In this document: piece after piece, positions 13,101 through 26,205 of the stretch
Position numbering within the stretch: position 1 is the stretch's first letter
Layout of the letters: every line of letters starts with the position of its first letter
The notes under the pieces: model-generated
The model's input: the letters and a program-made list of their open reading frames with translations, nothing else
Told to the model about the DNA's origin: nothing
Database searches by the model: none
Program-made: the position numbers and the translations under genes
Assembly: GCA_030407085.1 (NCBI GenBank)
Contig: CM059585.1
Span: forward strand, 117,231,501 to 117,295,500
DNA from: Trichopria drosophilae
Taxonomy: Eukaryota; Arthropoda; Insecta; Hymenoptera; Diapriidae
Direction of reading: 5' to 3'
DNA: 64,000 nt

Positions 13101-14373
13101 AAAGTTGGGGTTTGCGCTCGTCAAGAGTGTAGAATACGGGGCACACGTGACTCGAGCAGGTACGATGTAAGGCGTAATTTACTGGCAACGGCGCGAATAA
13201 TTCTCGATATTAGTCGTCCAATTAAAATAATCGTATATTCTCGTCTCGATTATCGTATTGAACGTTCGAGAGCACCGATGTGCAGCTAAGCGAATTATTT
13301 ACAAACATTTATTCAGCTTATTTGCATTAAGCAATTTGAAGTTTTTGCACTGGGTTGCCGAAGGGATTTACACGATGTATGCTACCTCTATCAGCTTACG
13401 CATAAAGGCATGTACGAGGTGTTTTCTACCATAGGAAGGCTATTTTATTGCAGCGTTTTTATGCGGTAAAAGATGGCAAAAGATAGAGTTGGAGTATTCA
13501 AAGTGTTGGAATAAATAATGGGACTCGGGAAAAATGTGGATATTTTTAATAATTCATATTTAATTGTATTCCGTTTTATACATTTTATAATATTTTGTGC
13601 TTGTTACTTTCATACTATTTTTTAATTCATGGGAAATATCGTTCCAATTTCAAGACACCATTATAGGCTCCGAAACATCAATTGTTTCAATTTTGTACAA
13701 AATATTTAAAAACTAAGTGTATACAAATATGTTCCGTTTTTAAAGAAGACTGGAATATTTTTATGCTTTTCCAATCTATAAAATTATGAATTAATTAATG
13801 TGTCATAGTAGTAAAATAGTACTTTCTCTCCCTAGGGAGTAAAATAAATATAATTAGTCGCAAAATAACTTCCTTGTACTCTGAGCGTAAAATACAATAT
13901 GCTTGTTGATTAAATTTATTATATCAATTTTTAATGGTTTTGGAATCTATAAGTATAATGTCACTAATTCTAAAAAATTCATAAAAATGAAAAAAATTAA
14001 CAGTCAAATAGAAAAAAAGAAAGTCAACAGATATAAATAAAAGTTTCTGCTTTTGAAATTTAACGAAAGGTTTCTGAAATACTGCGATTTGAAGTTGTCT
14101 AAAAAGGAAACTATTTGAAAATGTTTGTTATTGAAAACTTAAATATATACATCAAATAGTTTCAGATTTACCTTCTATTGCCAATATATTTTGATTGAAT
14201 CTCTGTCTGAAATTAAGTTTTCTTCTAAAACGTGACTCATTAATAAATTTAATTAAAATTCTGAAGTTATCCATGAAGAACTTCTGGAATAAAAATATTA
14301 GTTACTATATTACGACATTGTAAAGAACGATGATTAATCAATCAGTGACTGTATACGAATAGCTTACTTGAAA

Positions 14374-14375
<2 letters not shown>
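10136..14375. other. Non-coding stretch
   Basis: GC-richer parts at 10540-10990 and 11540-12200 carry several overlapping frames, including a 111-codon minus-strand frame at 11770-12105 that I do not recognise. From 12200 to 14375 the DNA is very AT-rich with dense stops. A segment at 12214 begins CAGTGGTGCAAA after TATA, like a Tc1-type end, but I found no partner end. Confidence 0.4.

Positions 14376-14456
<81 letters not shown>
14376..14456. repeat. (TA)n microsatellite, 81 bp
   Basis: An uninterrupted TA dinucleotide run of about 40 units. It can extrude as a cruciform, and its length is likely to vary between individuals and between assemblies. Confidence 0.97.
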
Positions 14457-14459
<3 letters not shown>

Positions 14460-16874
14460 TAACCTTGATTCTTTTTTATTTTTATTTTCTATGCAGGTGT
14501 ATTTCTACAAATATCTAATCAGTAACAAAATCTAATTAATTTTCATATTTGACACCGAAAAAGTAACTACTGTCGTCGCACTAACGTCCACTGGGTTATA
14601 CAACATGGGCAGATATTTTTCGATAACAAAATAAAAATTAAATTAAATAAAATATGATCTTAGTTAATCCCAAAGTTTTAAACATGGCCTATATAATTGA
14701 GAATAATTAATACTGACGTTGAAACATCTTTTGGGTACAACTATTAAACACCAGATTAATGCCCAATTTTTCAATTGAAGTCTTTTGTCAAATAATTTGA
14801 CATTATAGTATGTACATATAAAAAATAAGTTTAGTGTACATTTATTTAAACATAAATTAAATGCTCTTTTCTTGTCTATTGGACAGTTTTACAATATTAA
14901 GTTATTTCAGAAATATTTTGCTTCATGTTGTAAATTTTTATTGTACACATTTTTATGACAAAGTATTAATCTTTAACTGATACATATTGCGGTAAAACAA
15001 AAGAATTAAAAATTATAAAGATTATTCAGTAAGCAAACAAAAGTTTTGTGAATATTCAATTCTTTTATAAAAGAATATAGAAAAATTCTTGAAGAATTCT
15101 TTGTGAATGATTAAAAAAATAATGAATGTTCGCCATCTTTATTACCTTAAGAGTTAATAATTATTTAATAAATATTCTATTTTTAAAAGGATTCGTTAAG
15201 AAGTTGTTAAAAAAATTCAAGAAATGTGTTCAGAAAGAACTCATTTACTGAAAAGAGTGAATTCCTGTATTCTTTTGGAATGCTTTATAGTAAATAATTA
15301 TTTTGTAACAAATTAGTCGAACTACTTGTAGACGCTTATGTCAAAATGTAAATGAAACACACAAACATTGAAACAACGCATTTCCCTATTCAGTATCAAC
15401 TTTTATTCACTTGTGAGAATGATTGTGTAATGATGCTAATATGTTAAACACAAGGCGCATATGTTGAAGTTGATGCGCCACCATTCGGTCGTTGCGCAAA
15501 ACATCTAGTGCCATCTGCTGGTCAAAATGGTTGCACATATCGTGTATCACATATAATTTGGCAACAAAGATAACTTTGGGACTACTTTTGGAGAGCTTTA
15601 AGATTTACGTATTGCATACATCGTGCTTATTGAGCATCACGTGCTGATGTGGATATTACTGAAGATAGATATTCGACTAAGCATGTTTTTAATTCGATTA
15701 ACATAAAATATCTTGAAATATTTTTAATAAAATGATCCATATTGTATTTCAAAAAAAAATGTAATGGAGTATAATTGAAGATATGCAAAAATGACATGAA
15801 ATTGATGTCGATTGAGTCATTACTTTAGTATTTTACATTTGTAAAATATAGCGCTTAAAAATATCCAGAAATATCAAAACCAACAATTTTTAATTAAATT
15901 TAATAAAACGCGATTATAACGCGTAATACATAATGCGCGTTGATAGGAAGTTTGCAATAAATTCATTTTATAATATATATTTTTACGTTCTTCATCAGTA
16001 TTTTACTAACACCGTAAATCGCACATTAAAAGAATTATAGAGTCTTATCAATTTCAAAACCATATAATACAATTTAGACTCTCTTATTTGTACATTATGA
16101 ACGATAAACTCATTTTTAAATCAATTAAACGTTACAATCATGTAGCAGCAGCCCGTATATGGAACCAAATCGTCATAATGTTAATAGATAAAAATAGTGA
16201 TTTATTAGCCGTATCTCGCAATTATTCAGCGGCGGAAATGTTGACCGATTCAGTCAGTGACCTAATTTTTCTATGTAGCATCATTGCGTATGACTCTAAT
16301 CATTGATGAATCAGTACGCTTCTCACGGAGTATGCGAACGGATTTATTCCCTCATTTCGTGCTTTCTTTAATTACTACGAATGAAATACAGATACGCATC
16401 AGTATTGTGTTCTAAAAATTTATATAATAATTAATATTTCAACATTAGTGCTCAGGAGTAAAAGTAATTCACAACGTTATATTATTCTGTTTACATAAAT
16501 AACGAAGCCATAGGTACCCCCCAGGAAATTATGGATTTTGTAAAATATAAACTTAACTTCAATATGTTTATAGGCAATTAATGTTTTAATAATAAAGTTT
16601 AATAGTGTATTTATTTACAATATGATTAGTCAGTTATTTTCAATTGATGTTTTAAGTTAAAGACATTTAAATCTTAATATTATGTAAAAAGAAGTATGAG
16701 AAAATTCACAAATAACAAAAAGACATCTCTAAGAACTCTTTAGGAAGTCCTACAAATTTTAAGATACCTGAACTACGTATCAGAATGAGCTCTTAAAGTG
16801 ATCTTTAAGATGACTCTTATTATAGAGCCTTGATTGTCAATATAATATAAATAATATAATTGAAAAATAAATGT
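14457..16874. other. AT-rich non-coding DNA
   Basis: Stops are dense in all six frames. A short CpG-bearing stretch near 15440-15530 stands out from its surroundings but has no recognisable feature. Confidence 0.45.
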
Positions 16875-16951
16875 TTGTTACAGCGTGGGCAAAACGCTAT
16901 TTTTCACACTTTTGATACTTTTCTTTCGCATTTTACCCACACTTGTAACAA
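16875..16951. repeat. Imperfect inverted repeat, arms of about 23 bp
   Basis: The left arm at 16875-16897 (TTGTTACAGCGTGGGC...) pairs with the right arm at 16928-16951, whose reverse complement begins TTGTTACAAGTGTGGG. The arm sequence resembles the ACAAGTGCGGGAAATGCG word in the hairpin cluster at 37.1-37.8 kb, so the two may be one repeat family. Confidence 0.65.
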
Positions 16952-18303
16952 AAAATACATTTAGGCATATGTGCAAAAATGCTTTTTGGACTAACTAGCT
17001 TGCGTAGTAACTAGTAGACGAAGGCTTCGGCTCGTGCCACAACCCTGACAATTTTCGAAAACACTTTTTCCCACTTGTATCGAAAACTACTATTCTGAGA
17101 AATACAGATTTTATTTTGTAGCTTAATGATTAGTGACTACTTTTTAAATAATTTCTTTGCGCCGTTTAGATAAGTTACTTATTGATCCCGATTACAGTCA
17201 AATTAGTCCTCTTTAAAAGCTCATTTTTAAGACTGGACTAAGAAATCTTCATTTGAAAAATAAGACATTTTTTAATTTTTAATACATAACCTGAAATATT
17301 AGAAAGCCCTAGGAAGTTAGTTCAATTCCGACATTAGTTCGAACTAAACTCTGAATTGGCAGATCTTAAAATCGCAGAAAAACTATAAAAACATGCAAAC
17401 TGTTTAGCATTAATTATATTTTCGATGAATGTTCTTTAAACTTCACTTTTACCTTGAAGCGCTTTTATTTTTACATGAATTATTTCATTGCAGGGTACAC
17501 TCACGATTTTTTAACTGGAGTACCGACAATTTTAAAAGTACATTTCGTTCTAAAAAATGAAAACTTTATTATCATTGAATAGCACAGGCGAATAGAATTT
17601 AAATTTCATTACTATGGAGTAATGGAGCGGTCTAAAAAATTAATTCATTTTTCAGTTCAATGTGTCGAACTCCTATTCATGTCTCTTTACCTCGACTGAG
17701 ACACTTTACTCTGGAAAACAAAAATACATTGGACTCTTTTTCATTAAAGATGCATAGTTTCGGTAAATTGTCCTAATTTTTTATGGGATTGGTCAAAACT
17801 GGTAGTAAATTTTACATGATGATAATAGTCGAATATTTTGTTTTTATTTTATATTTCGATTAAAACACTGGAATCAGTAATAACATTATTGGCACTATAT
17901 TTTTCTAAAAAACATTTGTCCTTATATCAACCTCGAATTGGCCCCCGTTCTATATAGAGGTTCATTATTTGCAGTGGCTAACGATAAAATATGTGTACCG
18001 TTTCAGGGTTAATGTTCATTTTAAATTTATTTTTGAAAACATCATCTCTAGTTGAATTACCGCCATCATTTGAGCTGAAATAAAAACTTTGCAACAAGTG
18101 TAATAATTTCGAATGGATGGCCTTCATCATTTTGTATAGGAACTAAGCTGATTGCGTCGACAAATGCATTAGTATGAAAAATTTACGTTTTCACTGTTAA
18201 TTTTAGATTTGACATATAAGACGGAAATATCAACAAATTACAATCAAAATTTATATGAGGTCTTTTTAATTTAAATCTAATCAATTTATATTATATTTTC
18301 AGG
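16952..18303. other. AT-rich non-coding DNA
   Basis: No open frame, RNA gene or terminal repeat that I can support. Confidence 0.45.
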
Positions 18304-18508
18304 CAGCAGACGTAAAAAATAGTTCAGAATGATCTCGCAATGTGCTCAGAAAGAGGTCAGATGCGTCTCATTATGAAATATCTCTGAATTTTATATTATT
18401 AAAAGACGTTTATGAGTTCAAGCTTAGAGGAAAGCTCAGAAAGTAACTGATCTGATTTTTAGAACACATTCGGAGTTCATTCTGAACTTATTTTTAGTTT
18501 TCCAGCTG
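18304..18508. mobile_element. MITE-like element with inverted ends of about 60 bp
   Basis: The left end (CAGCAGACGTAAAAAATAGT, then TCAGAATGA and AATGTG blocks) matches the reverse complement of the right end (CAGCTGGAAAAC..., same TCAGAATGA and AATGTG blocks) with substitutions and a one-base gap. The core is about 90 bp with no coding capacity. A half-copy of the same end lies inverted at 20240-20301. I cannot fix a target-site duplication, so the transposase family is unknown. Confidence 0.7.
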
Positions 18509-20081
18509 TGTTATTATTAATTTATCGCGATCTTAATTAAAGAAATCGGCTGCTACTCCCAAACTAAATAATTGAAAACGTTTAGAAAAATCAAAAGATC
18601 TACCTTCTTATAACAAATCGGAGCCTAAAGTTTCTAATATCAAGTTAAACATTTAAAGATACAAAAACAGCAGATTGCCCGCGAGGTTAATTTATTTATA
18701 CATGATTAATTTAGACAGCCATAATGTAACCATAATCTTCGCTAAATGTTAATGTTCCGGTTAAGACGGTCGAGGTGTTTAACCTTGTTAAGTAACTGGT
18801 ACAGTCGACGGGCGTGTCATGTGTGCGTACAGGTGTCTGGTATAGAAACGACTCTATTCGTATAAATATACATGTCTTTTGTGGCTCGGTCGTCCTCCTT
18901 GTATCTTTCAGTTTCTCTCATTTCTGTCTTATTATTTAATACATGCTTGTAATAGACTTTGTTCAGGTTTCATATAATATTTATCTCTAAACATAATGAT
19001 AGTGTACATTTTAATGAAAATGTAATTTGTGGTTATAGAGAGTACATTCTTCAGGAATGAGTCGGAATTTTCTATTTTCAGATATTTTGATTAAATTGTT
19101 TTTTTATAAAAATATGTTTAAATATTTGTGGATTACATTCATATTTAAATCTAGAAAAAAAATAGAAATAGTCAACGGACATCTTTAGGAGCCCTTTAAG
19201 AAGTCTTAACAATGTTAAGGAATTGTTACGATTGGAGATGTAGTGAAATGCAAGAAATATTGCAAGAAAAATAGGTGCTATGTATGTAAAAAATTATAGG
19301 TTAGAAATGAATTAATTTGAGGTTAGGTATTCACAACTGCTAATCATCGCAAGTCAACATTTTTTACATCGTTTTGCAATCAAATATGTATATTTCTTCG
19401 CAAAAATTAAATATTACTGCAAGGTACCAATTGGAAACCTTCATTTTGTTTTGTGAAAAATTCTGATGGTAAAACATAAGGCTGATGTTTATAATTACTC
19501 TGTGGCGTCAAACAGAATTTTTTTGAAATTCACATAATTTTTCAAAAAAACGTCATTTTTGCAAAAAAAAACTGATTTTAACTTTTTTCCGACAATATCC
19601 ATTGATTATTTCGCAAAATCGTTCAACGACGTTTGGATCAAAATGTTTTCAGGAAGAAATTGTTTAAGTAAATGCAGTTTCGGTTTTGAATTCGAACGTC
19701 ATCCAGTATATCTGATCCAAATGAGATAAATTCACGGTTTCGAAGATAAAGATTTTAAGAAAAGATAGTAATCTCGACGAGTTTCTAAGTATGATATTTT
19801 CAATTTGTCCCATTCAGTGCCATCTTAAGACCCTTTTTAGATTTATATTTTATATATTACAAAGGAATGCAGATAAAAAGCACCGATGATGAAACGGTGT
19901 ACCCACGGTTCAACACATGCAATTTTAATAAAAGATGATTCATTACAAGAATTTAAAATATGATAGTTTTTAGACTTTTCAACATCAGACAATCTCAATG
20001 TAAACTTTTCATTAGATGATATTTTTATCACAAAACAAAAAACCGAACGGATTTATGAAACAAATTTGAACGTGACAAAAT
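18509..20081. other. Non-coding stretch
   Basis: 18760-18920 is GC-richer and holds a TATAAATA word near 18860, but nothing downstream shows a transcription unit. 19175-19220 shares a degenerate 'GACATCTTTAGGAGCCCTTT' type segment with 16721-16760, probably an old dispersed repeat. The rest is AT-rich without features. Confidence 0.4.
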
Positions 20082-20111
20082 TTAATCTAACCTAACCTAA
20101 CCTAATCTAAC
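20082..20111 (-). repeat. Short interstitial telomere-type repeat (TTAGG)
   Basis: On the plus strand the sequence runs through CCTAA units with two TCTAA variants, giving about five 5-bp units. TTAGG is the ancestral insect telomere repeat. So short a run may be a scar of double-strand break repair or chance expansion, not a telomere. Confidence 0.6.
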
Positions 20112-20239
20112 ACGTTGTTTCCTACAACGTTAAAAACGTCAACATATTTAAGAGCTCTTGAAAATATTTTAAAATGATGAACTAGATATCCTTCTGAGAT
20201 CATTATGACCTCAGCTCAGAAAACGCTCGTAATTTGACG

Positions 20240-20301
20240 CATCTGAACTCTTGTAGAATACATTATGAGAACATTCGGAACTATTTTTGATTCTGCTATC
20301 T
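20240..20301. mobile_element. Half-copy of the 18.3-kb MITE end, inverted
   Basis: GACGCATCTGAACTCTT followed by ACATT, GAGAACATTC and GAACTATTTTTG matches the reverse complement of 18300-18375 closely, including the terminal TCTGCT block. Only one end is clear. A matching opposite end was not found nearby. Confidence 0.6.
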
Positions 20302-20319
20302 GAGCTTGAATAATATCTT

Positions 20320-20947
20320 CCCTGTCTAGAAAAGTTGATAGAAATGGAAAGGAATTATGAATATATTTCTATCCTGTTTTCATTCTGCAGTTTTTGATGT
20401 CTACGTCTACGTAGAGGTTAACGTTGACATCGAAAACTACGGAGAAGTCGACCTGGACACCGAAAACTACGGAGAGGACAACCTAGATACCGAATACTAC
20501 GTAGAGGTCAACCTGGACATACGAAACTGTGAAGAGGTCAACCTGGGCCCTAGAACCTGCAGGGAGGTGGACTTCGGTAACGATTTCGGATAAGACTGGA
20601 AATAAATTAGATATTGTATTAATCCTGATAGAATAATATTAAGACTTTGATTAATACTGATTGAATCTTTACACGTTATCCTACTGATATTTTAAAAGAA
20701 TAATATTTGGATTGGTTTGGATTGAATGACTAATTTCTGTAAAAATGTTGTATCACAATACATTGCAACTATCGTGTATAGGAATAGAAAGCTTTCGGTT
20801 TTCTCCATTTTTAAGATTAGATAGAAATGGAGAGAAATTATGAAGTGAACAGGAAGAAAACAGGATTGAAATTTATAGAAATATGCCTCAATTCCTTTAA
20901 ACTTCTTCCCGATTTCTTTAAGATTCAATCAACTTTTCTAGACAGGG
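20320..20947. mobile_element. 628-bp non-autonomous element with perfect 20-bp inverted ends
   Basis: The left end CCCTGTCTAGAAAAGTTGAT (20320-20339) is the exact reverse complement of the right end (20928-20947). Further inside, the similarity resumes after indels: AAAGGAATT, then ATATTTCTAT, then CCTGTTTTC on the left match the inverted right side at about 20860-20905. The right flank is TTAA and the element begins CCC, as in piggyBac-class transposons, but the left flank reads TCTT, so that assignment is weak. The body holds the 30-bp minisatellite described separately and no transposase. Confidence 0.75.
20357..20593 (+). repeat. Six-unit 30-bp minisatellite with an intact 78-codon frame
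   Basis: Six units of exactly 30 bp fill 20411-20590, with consensus close to GGAGAGGTCAACCTGGACAC then CGAAAACTAC. The period is a multiple of three, so each unit encodes ten residues of the pattern (V/G)EV(N/D)LD.ENY. The frame is open from an ATG at 20357 to the stop at 20591-20593 with no break, although the units differ by up to about a third of their bases toward the right. The predicted product is acidic with regularly spaced Y or C. No signal peptide or known domain is evident. It lies wholly inside the 628-bp inverted-repeat element. It may be a real small repeat protein, or an array whose period happens to keep the frame open. I recognise no homologue. Confidence 0.5.
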
Positions 20948-23389
20948 TTAAGAAGTTATAAGTCTTGTTTAAGAAACATGTTTTAGAAATGACTAAGACC
21001 ACTTCGATAGGTCTTTTTGAACATATCTTTGGAAAACTGTCTGGTATACACTGATTAAAATCATTAAAATTTCTATTTAAAGGAAGGTCTTATAATTTTA
21101 AATACCACCTTTATATAAATTAATTAAGAAATAAAAAAATAAAAAAAAGTTTCCAAAAAACGATCTTTCTTTTAATGTCTTTTGTGATGATCTATGTGGA
21201 CATGTATCTTTTAATCTGATGTTTATCCAACGACTTGCAACTGGTCTATCTCCGTCTGCGAAACGTCTAATCACACATATAGGCGCGTACATCGTCCCGA
21301 CGCTTGCTCGAACGTGTTAGACGATGCGTGCCTGTTTCGTGTGACAGTGAACGCGTTGACGTAAGCGCAGGTCACACCTGATGTATCTGGACGGATTTCT
21401 GCTTCCGTGACCGCCGTGTCGAGTCATCGCTTCGCGTCGTTCTGAACTCGTTCCAACGCAATACGGTCGTACGTCTGATGGTGATCCTGACGCCGACAAG
21501 AGAAACCTCGGTGGTTATACACGCGGTTATTATTAGATTTCGCCATCGTCGCTTATCAACGTTATGCGTCGGCCGTCATTTCGACATTGAGCCAAGTTTC
21601 AGAAAAAAATATCATTCGGGGCAACAAAAACACGTTTGGTTGTTTCATGTTCTGTATTTTACAAATCACGGACAGCAAATGGGAAAGAAATTAGCATTGA
21701 TGTCTACGTTGCTTACTTATTTGTTACTTTTCATTAACAAAGTCCTTAATAGGATAAGTGTCATGTTCAATTTTCGAAACATAAATATATTCTTCAGTAT
21801 GGATAGGGTATTGTTTGTTTATTATGATAATCCGTGATTAATTACAGATGCCGTTTCTCGACGTTGTTTATTGGATGGCACACGAGCGAACACGGGTTGG
21901 AAAGCAGAGATTTCCGCCGCGGATAAGCAATAATAAAAGGTTGACTCCTTATTGTTCGCGGCAGTATCTAATTACGCACATGAGTCGTTCGTACGCACGT
22001 CGATAAGCGTTTGTACGCTGACTTGAGAGAAGGCACGGTGCGTTAAAGTGTAACACGATGCTTGCGATAGGCGAAGACATCAAATCACCTGAAAGTGGAC
22101 CTGGCACTAGATTAGCTAGTAATAGCGGTGCAACAATTGACCTTATTACCCATTCCAACAAGTGATTTTCAATTACCTTTAGTTAGCCAAAGAGTACATA
22201 TAAAAACGAATAAGTCAATTAAATAACATTCATCTACATATATATAAGATGTCCTTGAAAATTTTCCGAAGAAGGACCAAATGATATACTGGGACTCGTC
22301 ACGTAAAACGGGACCGCCGTTTAGGCTCGGCCTGCACACGTATAAGGGGATTTGAGACAACTCTGATTATCACTTAAGATTATTCGCACAAAGGGTCTCT
22401 TCTAGTTGCATATTTCTCTCTTTCTGTCCTGCACATAAACAAAGCCTATGGATTCTACCACGTCGTTCTCGAGCAGAAAACGAAGACCTCGTCCATCTAC
22501 GATTCTTTTGAAGATTCAGATATTTTTTTACGACCTTATGTTCTCACCCCCTCTTCACTTCGTCTTCTCGGTCATTCCGTCCGCTCGTGCTCAGACTGCG
22601 AAATTACGCGGGTCGCGCGGCACGCCGATTGGTTTATCATATGACATATCAAAATAAAACAAGTACAAGAGAAGAATCCCTAGAAGCAGTAGACATTATA
22701 GCATTTTTGTTGTCGTACGAATTACTTGGCACCCTACATCAGTTGAACATATGAATTGCCTGTATATCATTAAAAGAGTTGATTGAATCTATTCTATGGG
22801 ACTGATGAAATACGATCACAGGGAAATATTTATAGATACAGGAGCAAGTGTTTCCCCTATCTACAAGTTCCATTCGGAAGCTACGACAGTGCACACTTAC
22901 ATATATGCGGGTATAGATTGCATTGAATCAGCTACAACGAAAATACGATAACGCATCTGTAGTAATAGGATTCGTCAACCCATTAAGCGAATTCTAACGT
23001 ATATTAAATGTTGATCAAGTTTTTAAGTATTCAGTAATTTGGAAATATGTAAAATAGCAAAACTTCATTACTTAAGAACCCGCTTTTTTACCTTACGGCA
23101 TCAAATGGTGCATGTGAATAAAGCCACGGAGAGTTTTGGGTGCATCTACCCCGAGATTGAATTCGACTGAACTCGAAACGTTATAGCGAATATCTTCTTC
23201 TATTCACGCACACAGACGACCGGTGATGTGTAGACGCATAGGAAAAGGAAGAAGTGATGTCGAGTGCGTTCGTGTATATCTATTTGCAGACACAGATAAA
23301 CACGGACAGAAGCCCAACACGCCGATACCTAGAACCCGGGACAGAGCAAGAGTGTTCTTATAGTGGAACTTATTGATCCAACAAAACTC
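20948..23389. other. Non-coding stretch with CpG-bearing islands
   Basis: 21210-21620, 21840-22110 and 22440-22640 are GC-richer; the DNA between is AT-rich. Several frames of 60-119 codons occur, overlapping on both strands, and none is recognisable. Conserved regulatory DNA is possible here but cannot be shown from one sequence. Confidence 0.4.
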
Positions 23390-26205
23390 ATTTCAAGATA
23401 CAGTGCGAAGTCTCCAAGATACTGCTCCTACTCTTCTCTCTTTCTACATCTCCAGTATTCTCCTCCTCTCGTTCCTTTTCGATCTATTCGTTCGTCTTGC
23501 TTCCTCTCGCACTCTCACCCCTCTGATCCCTCTATCCACTCTGCTCCGCACCCCCTCTGCCGATTGCAGCCCCATCCGCTCGAGCCACCACTGCCATCTC
23601 CTCCTCCACCTCCTCCCATTCCTTCTCCGGCTCTCGTATCGTATCCAAGACGGTTTTGTACGTATAGACGGTTAATGCGTGTATAGTACGAAAGGGAATA
23701 AGAGACCAAGAGAGAAAGCTCAAGGCGCGGAAGGTACGGAGCTTGCGACGGTAGGTATGAGGAACTACGGTAAGGCTCGATATTTGCAAAGCAAACGCGG
23801 GCGGAGATGGTAATCGAACCTTTTTCAGGAGTGGGTAGATTCGCACGATCCACCTGTAATTATGTCGAATGCATAAGTTATGCGGTGCGCTGCACTGCTG
23901 GATTAATTAATTTCAGAATTCCTTGGTTCAGGTTAAACATTCTACACATTACATATTAAAAGGGATAATTATTGCTTAGGAAAATTTGAGTACGCTACAT
24001 CATCAGACGTAATGAATATCATTTATCAGAAAAATAAATGTGATTTGCAATTGCGAGAGACAATAACATGAAACACTTTTACTCGGTTCTTCGTTCAATG
24101 TACAAAGTTAATAATTAGACCCGACGCGTGACCTTGTACTAGGTTTTGCTCTCTCTCACTCCCTCTCCGCCTTTCTCGCTCCAACTTTCCCTCTCGCTCG
24201 TCCCTTCGTTCTAATCTTGTCTCGCTCCATCGTTAAAGCTGTTCTATCTGTCCGTCTCGAGTTCTCGTACAGCGCAGTTGAAAACCTAAAGTTTCCCGCG
24301 GAAACTCGGCACTGGAAGCAATTTCGGCAGCTCGCGTCCCTCTACTGGCTTTACGCGCACAGAGAAGGAAAGTGCATAAAGCTCTGGACGAGTGTCCTCA
24401 TTCGCTCCACACTTTTCCAAAATGAGTATTGCTCTTTAGTGGAAACTATCACTCAATAACTCATAAATAATTTTTTCTTGATCATAGAGAAGTTCAAGTA
24501 TATTACCATCGTTTATTTTTATCCAAATCACTGAACAGGGTAATATGTCATATAGAACTTATAATGTAACCATCATTTAAGATAAATATTGAAAACCAAA
24601 TACAATGATTTTGAAAAATCGTTGCTGTAGACTTCCAACGCAAAATTTGTTCTGTGCAGATTGGAAATGGCAGAAGAAAGAAATTGAGTGATAGAAGGAC
24701 GGTCGGACGAGACGGTACGAGAAATGGAAGTGAAGAGAAAAAGATCGAGTCTGGCCGAAGCGCTTCGGGAGGTCGGAGATTGGTAGGTGAGTCGCGAAAG
24801 ACGGGAGGGAAAGAGAGGTATACAGTCGCGGATAGAAGAGAGGGCGAGAAAGGAAAGAGGTGGTCGGAAAAAGGGGGGTCCCATACGGGGAGAGGGGTGA
24901 AAGGCCGCGAATGTCGGTGGGAAAAGAGGGAAAGAGAGGATGGTGTTCTCTCGGGCGGGTGCAAGGGGGTGACGGGCGCTCGTACAGTCAAGGCGAGCAG
25001 CGAGAGGAAAAGAGGGAGCGGGAGTCGGAGGAGATAGATGTATGTGGGAGGGCCGCTCGATACAGCCCCAGCAAAGCCCCATCCTCTACCGAAGCCAAGC
25101 ATCGCATCGCGAGGTTAAAGTGAGAAAAGTCAACCCAGCAGTCACTCCACGAGTCATTTCTTGGACCGGGACATCGAGAGGGAATAGAATATATACAGCT
25201 CGACCGTATTCCTAACATGAGGAAATCAAACTTGTCGTATGTTATCAATTTCATTTCATTAACAAATGTCCGCAATAAAACCGTAGACGCCAATTCATTT
25301 AATACCTGTTGTACATGTACCTGTTGGATTGATAACTCTTCAAAGTATAAGAAAATCGACGTTAGGTGGTGATTTACACCTGGAAGCTTACATTTGAGCT
25401 GAAATGATGTACGGAAGAAAGGGGTGAAGTTAGTAGGAGAAAAGAGACGAGCGTCCTTTTATCGGTAGACTTTTAAGCCCACTTTCGCGACTTGGCTGGC
25501 TTTCAAAATTCGAGTCGAGAGTTGGAGCACGAGACCTGCCCATTCGTGGCATGGTGCTGACTGGTGCAGGCGGCTTGTCACTTGGCTGGTTATCCAGGCA
25601 CTTCCATGCCCGTCCACGCGGATACGAGTGCATAAACATGCGAGCGAGCGCCATCCTAGCTAAAGAGTACCTTTATCTTTAGCGAGCCGCTACGCGCGCT
25701 CCCCCTCTGACACCACCACTGTTACTTGACGTTCGCTCCTATCCCTTCTTTCTCTCATGCATTTGGCCAGTCTCTTTGGTCGCCTGTATCCGTCTCTTTT
25801 CCTCCCTTCTTCGTTCGCCCATACATGACTCTGGAAAAGCGGTGGATGAGGACCAGGACGAGGTGGAGGTGGGCGCTCGCGTAGGTTACTCCTTTCTGCC
25901 GGCGGAGGATATTGTGATTTTAGCGTCTGTGTAATTATGGAAATTAGCGACATGGAAAGCCTAGGATAAAAGGGTTGATTATAATCCGGGCGCTGAAGAG
26001 GAAGTAGGGGATATACAGAGAGGAAAAGAGAAAGAGAGAGGTTCATCGGAGCGTCTCTCCTACCACACGACCATAGATTAAAACGCTCCTTCTACACTCG
26101 CGCCTTTTTCCCCCCGCTCACATTCATATCTCTCTCGCTCTCTCTGTCACTCTCGCTACGTCTCTCGCTTACTCATCTCTCACTTTCTCCCTCGCTCATT
26201 TCATC
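23390..26205. repeat. Low-complexity CT-rich and GA-rich blocks
   Basis: The plus strand is pyrimidine-rich at 23400-23640 and 24145-24215, purine-rich at 24660-25035, and pyrimidine-rich again at 26090-26205. The compositional skew creates long overlapping frames on both strands (up to 184 codons at 24548-25102, minus). Their predicted peptides are S/P/L/F-rich or R/E/G/K-rich, which reflects the skew and not a protein. Confidence 0.75.

Noticed and set aside
12214..13120. Possible Tc1-like element starting CAGTGGTGCAAA
   Set aside because: No convincing inverted partner end and no transposase-like reading between.
24548..25102. 184-codon minus-strand frame, P/S/L-rich
   Set aside because: It is the complement of a purine-rich block. 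The peptide composition follows the base skew, and another long frame covers the same DNA.
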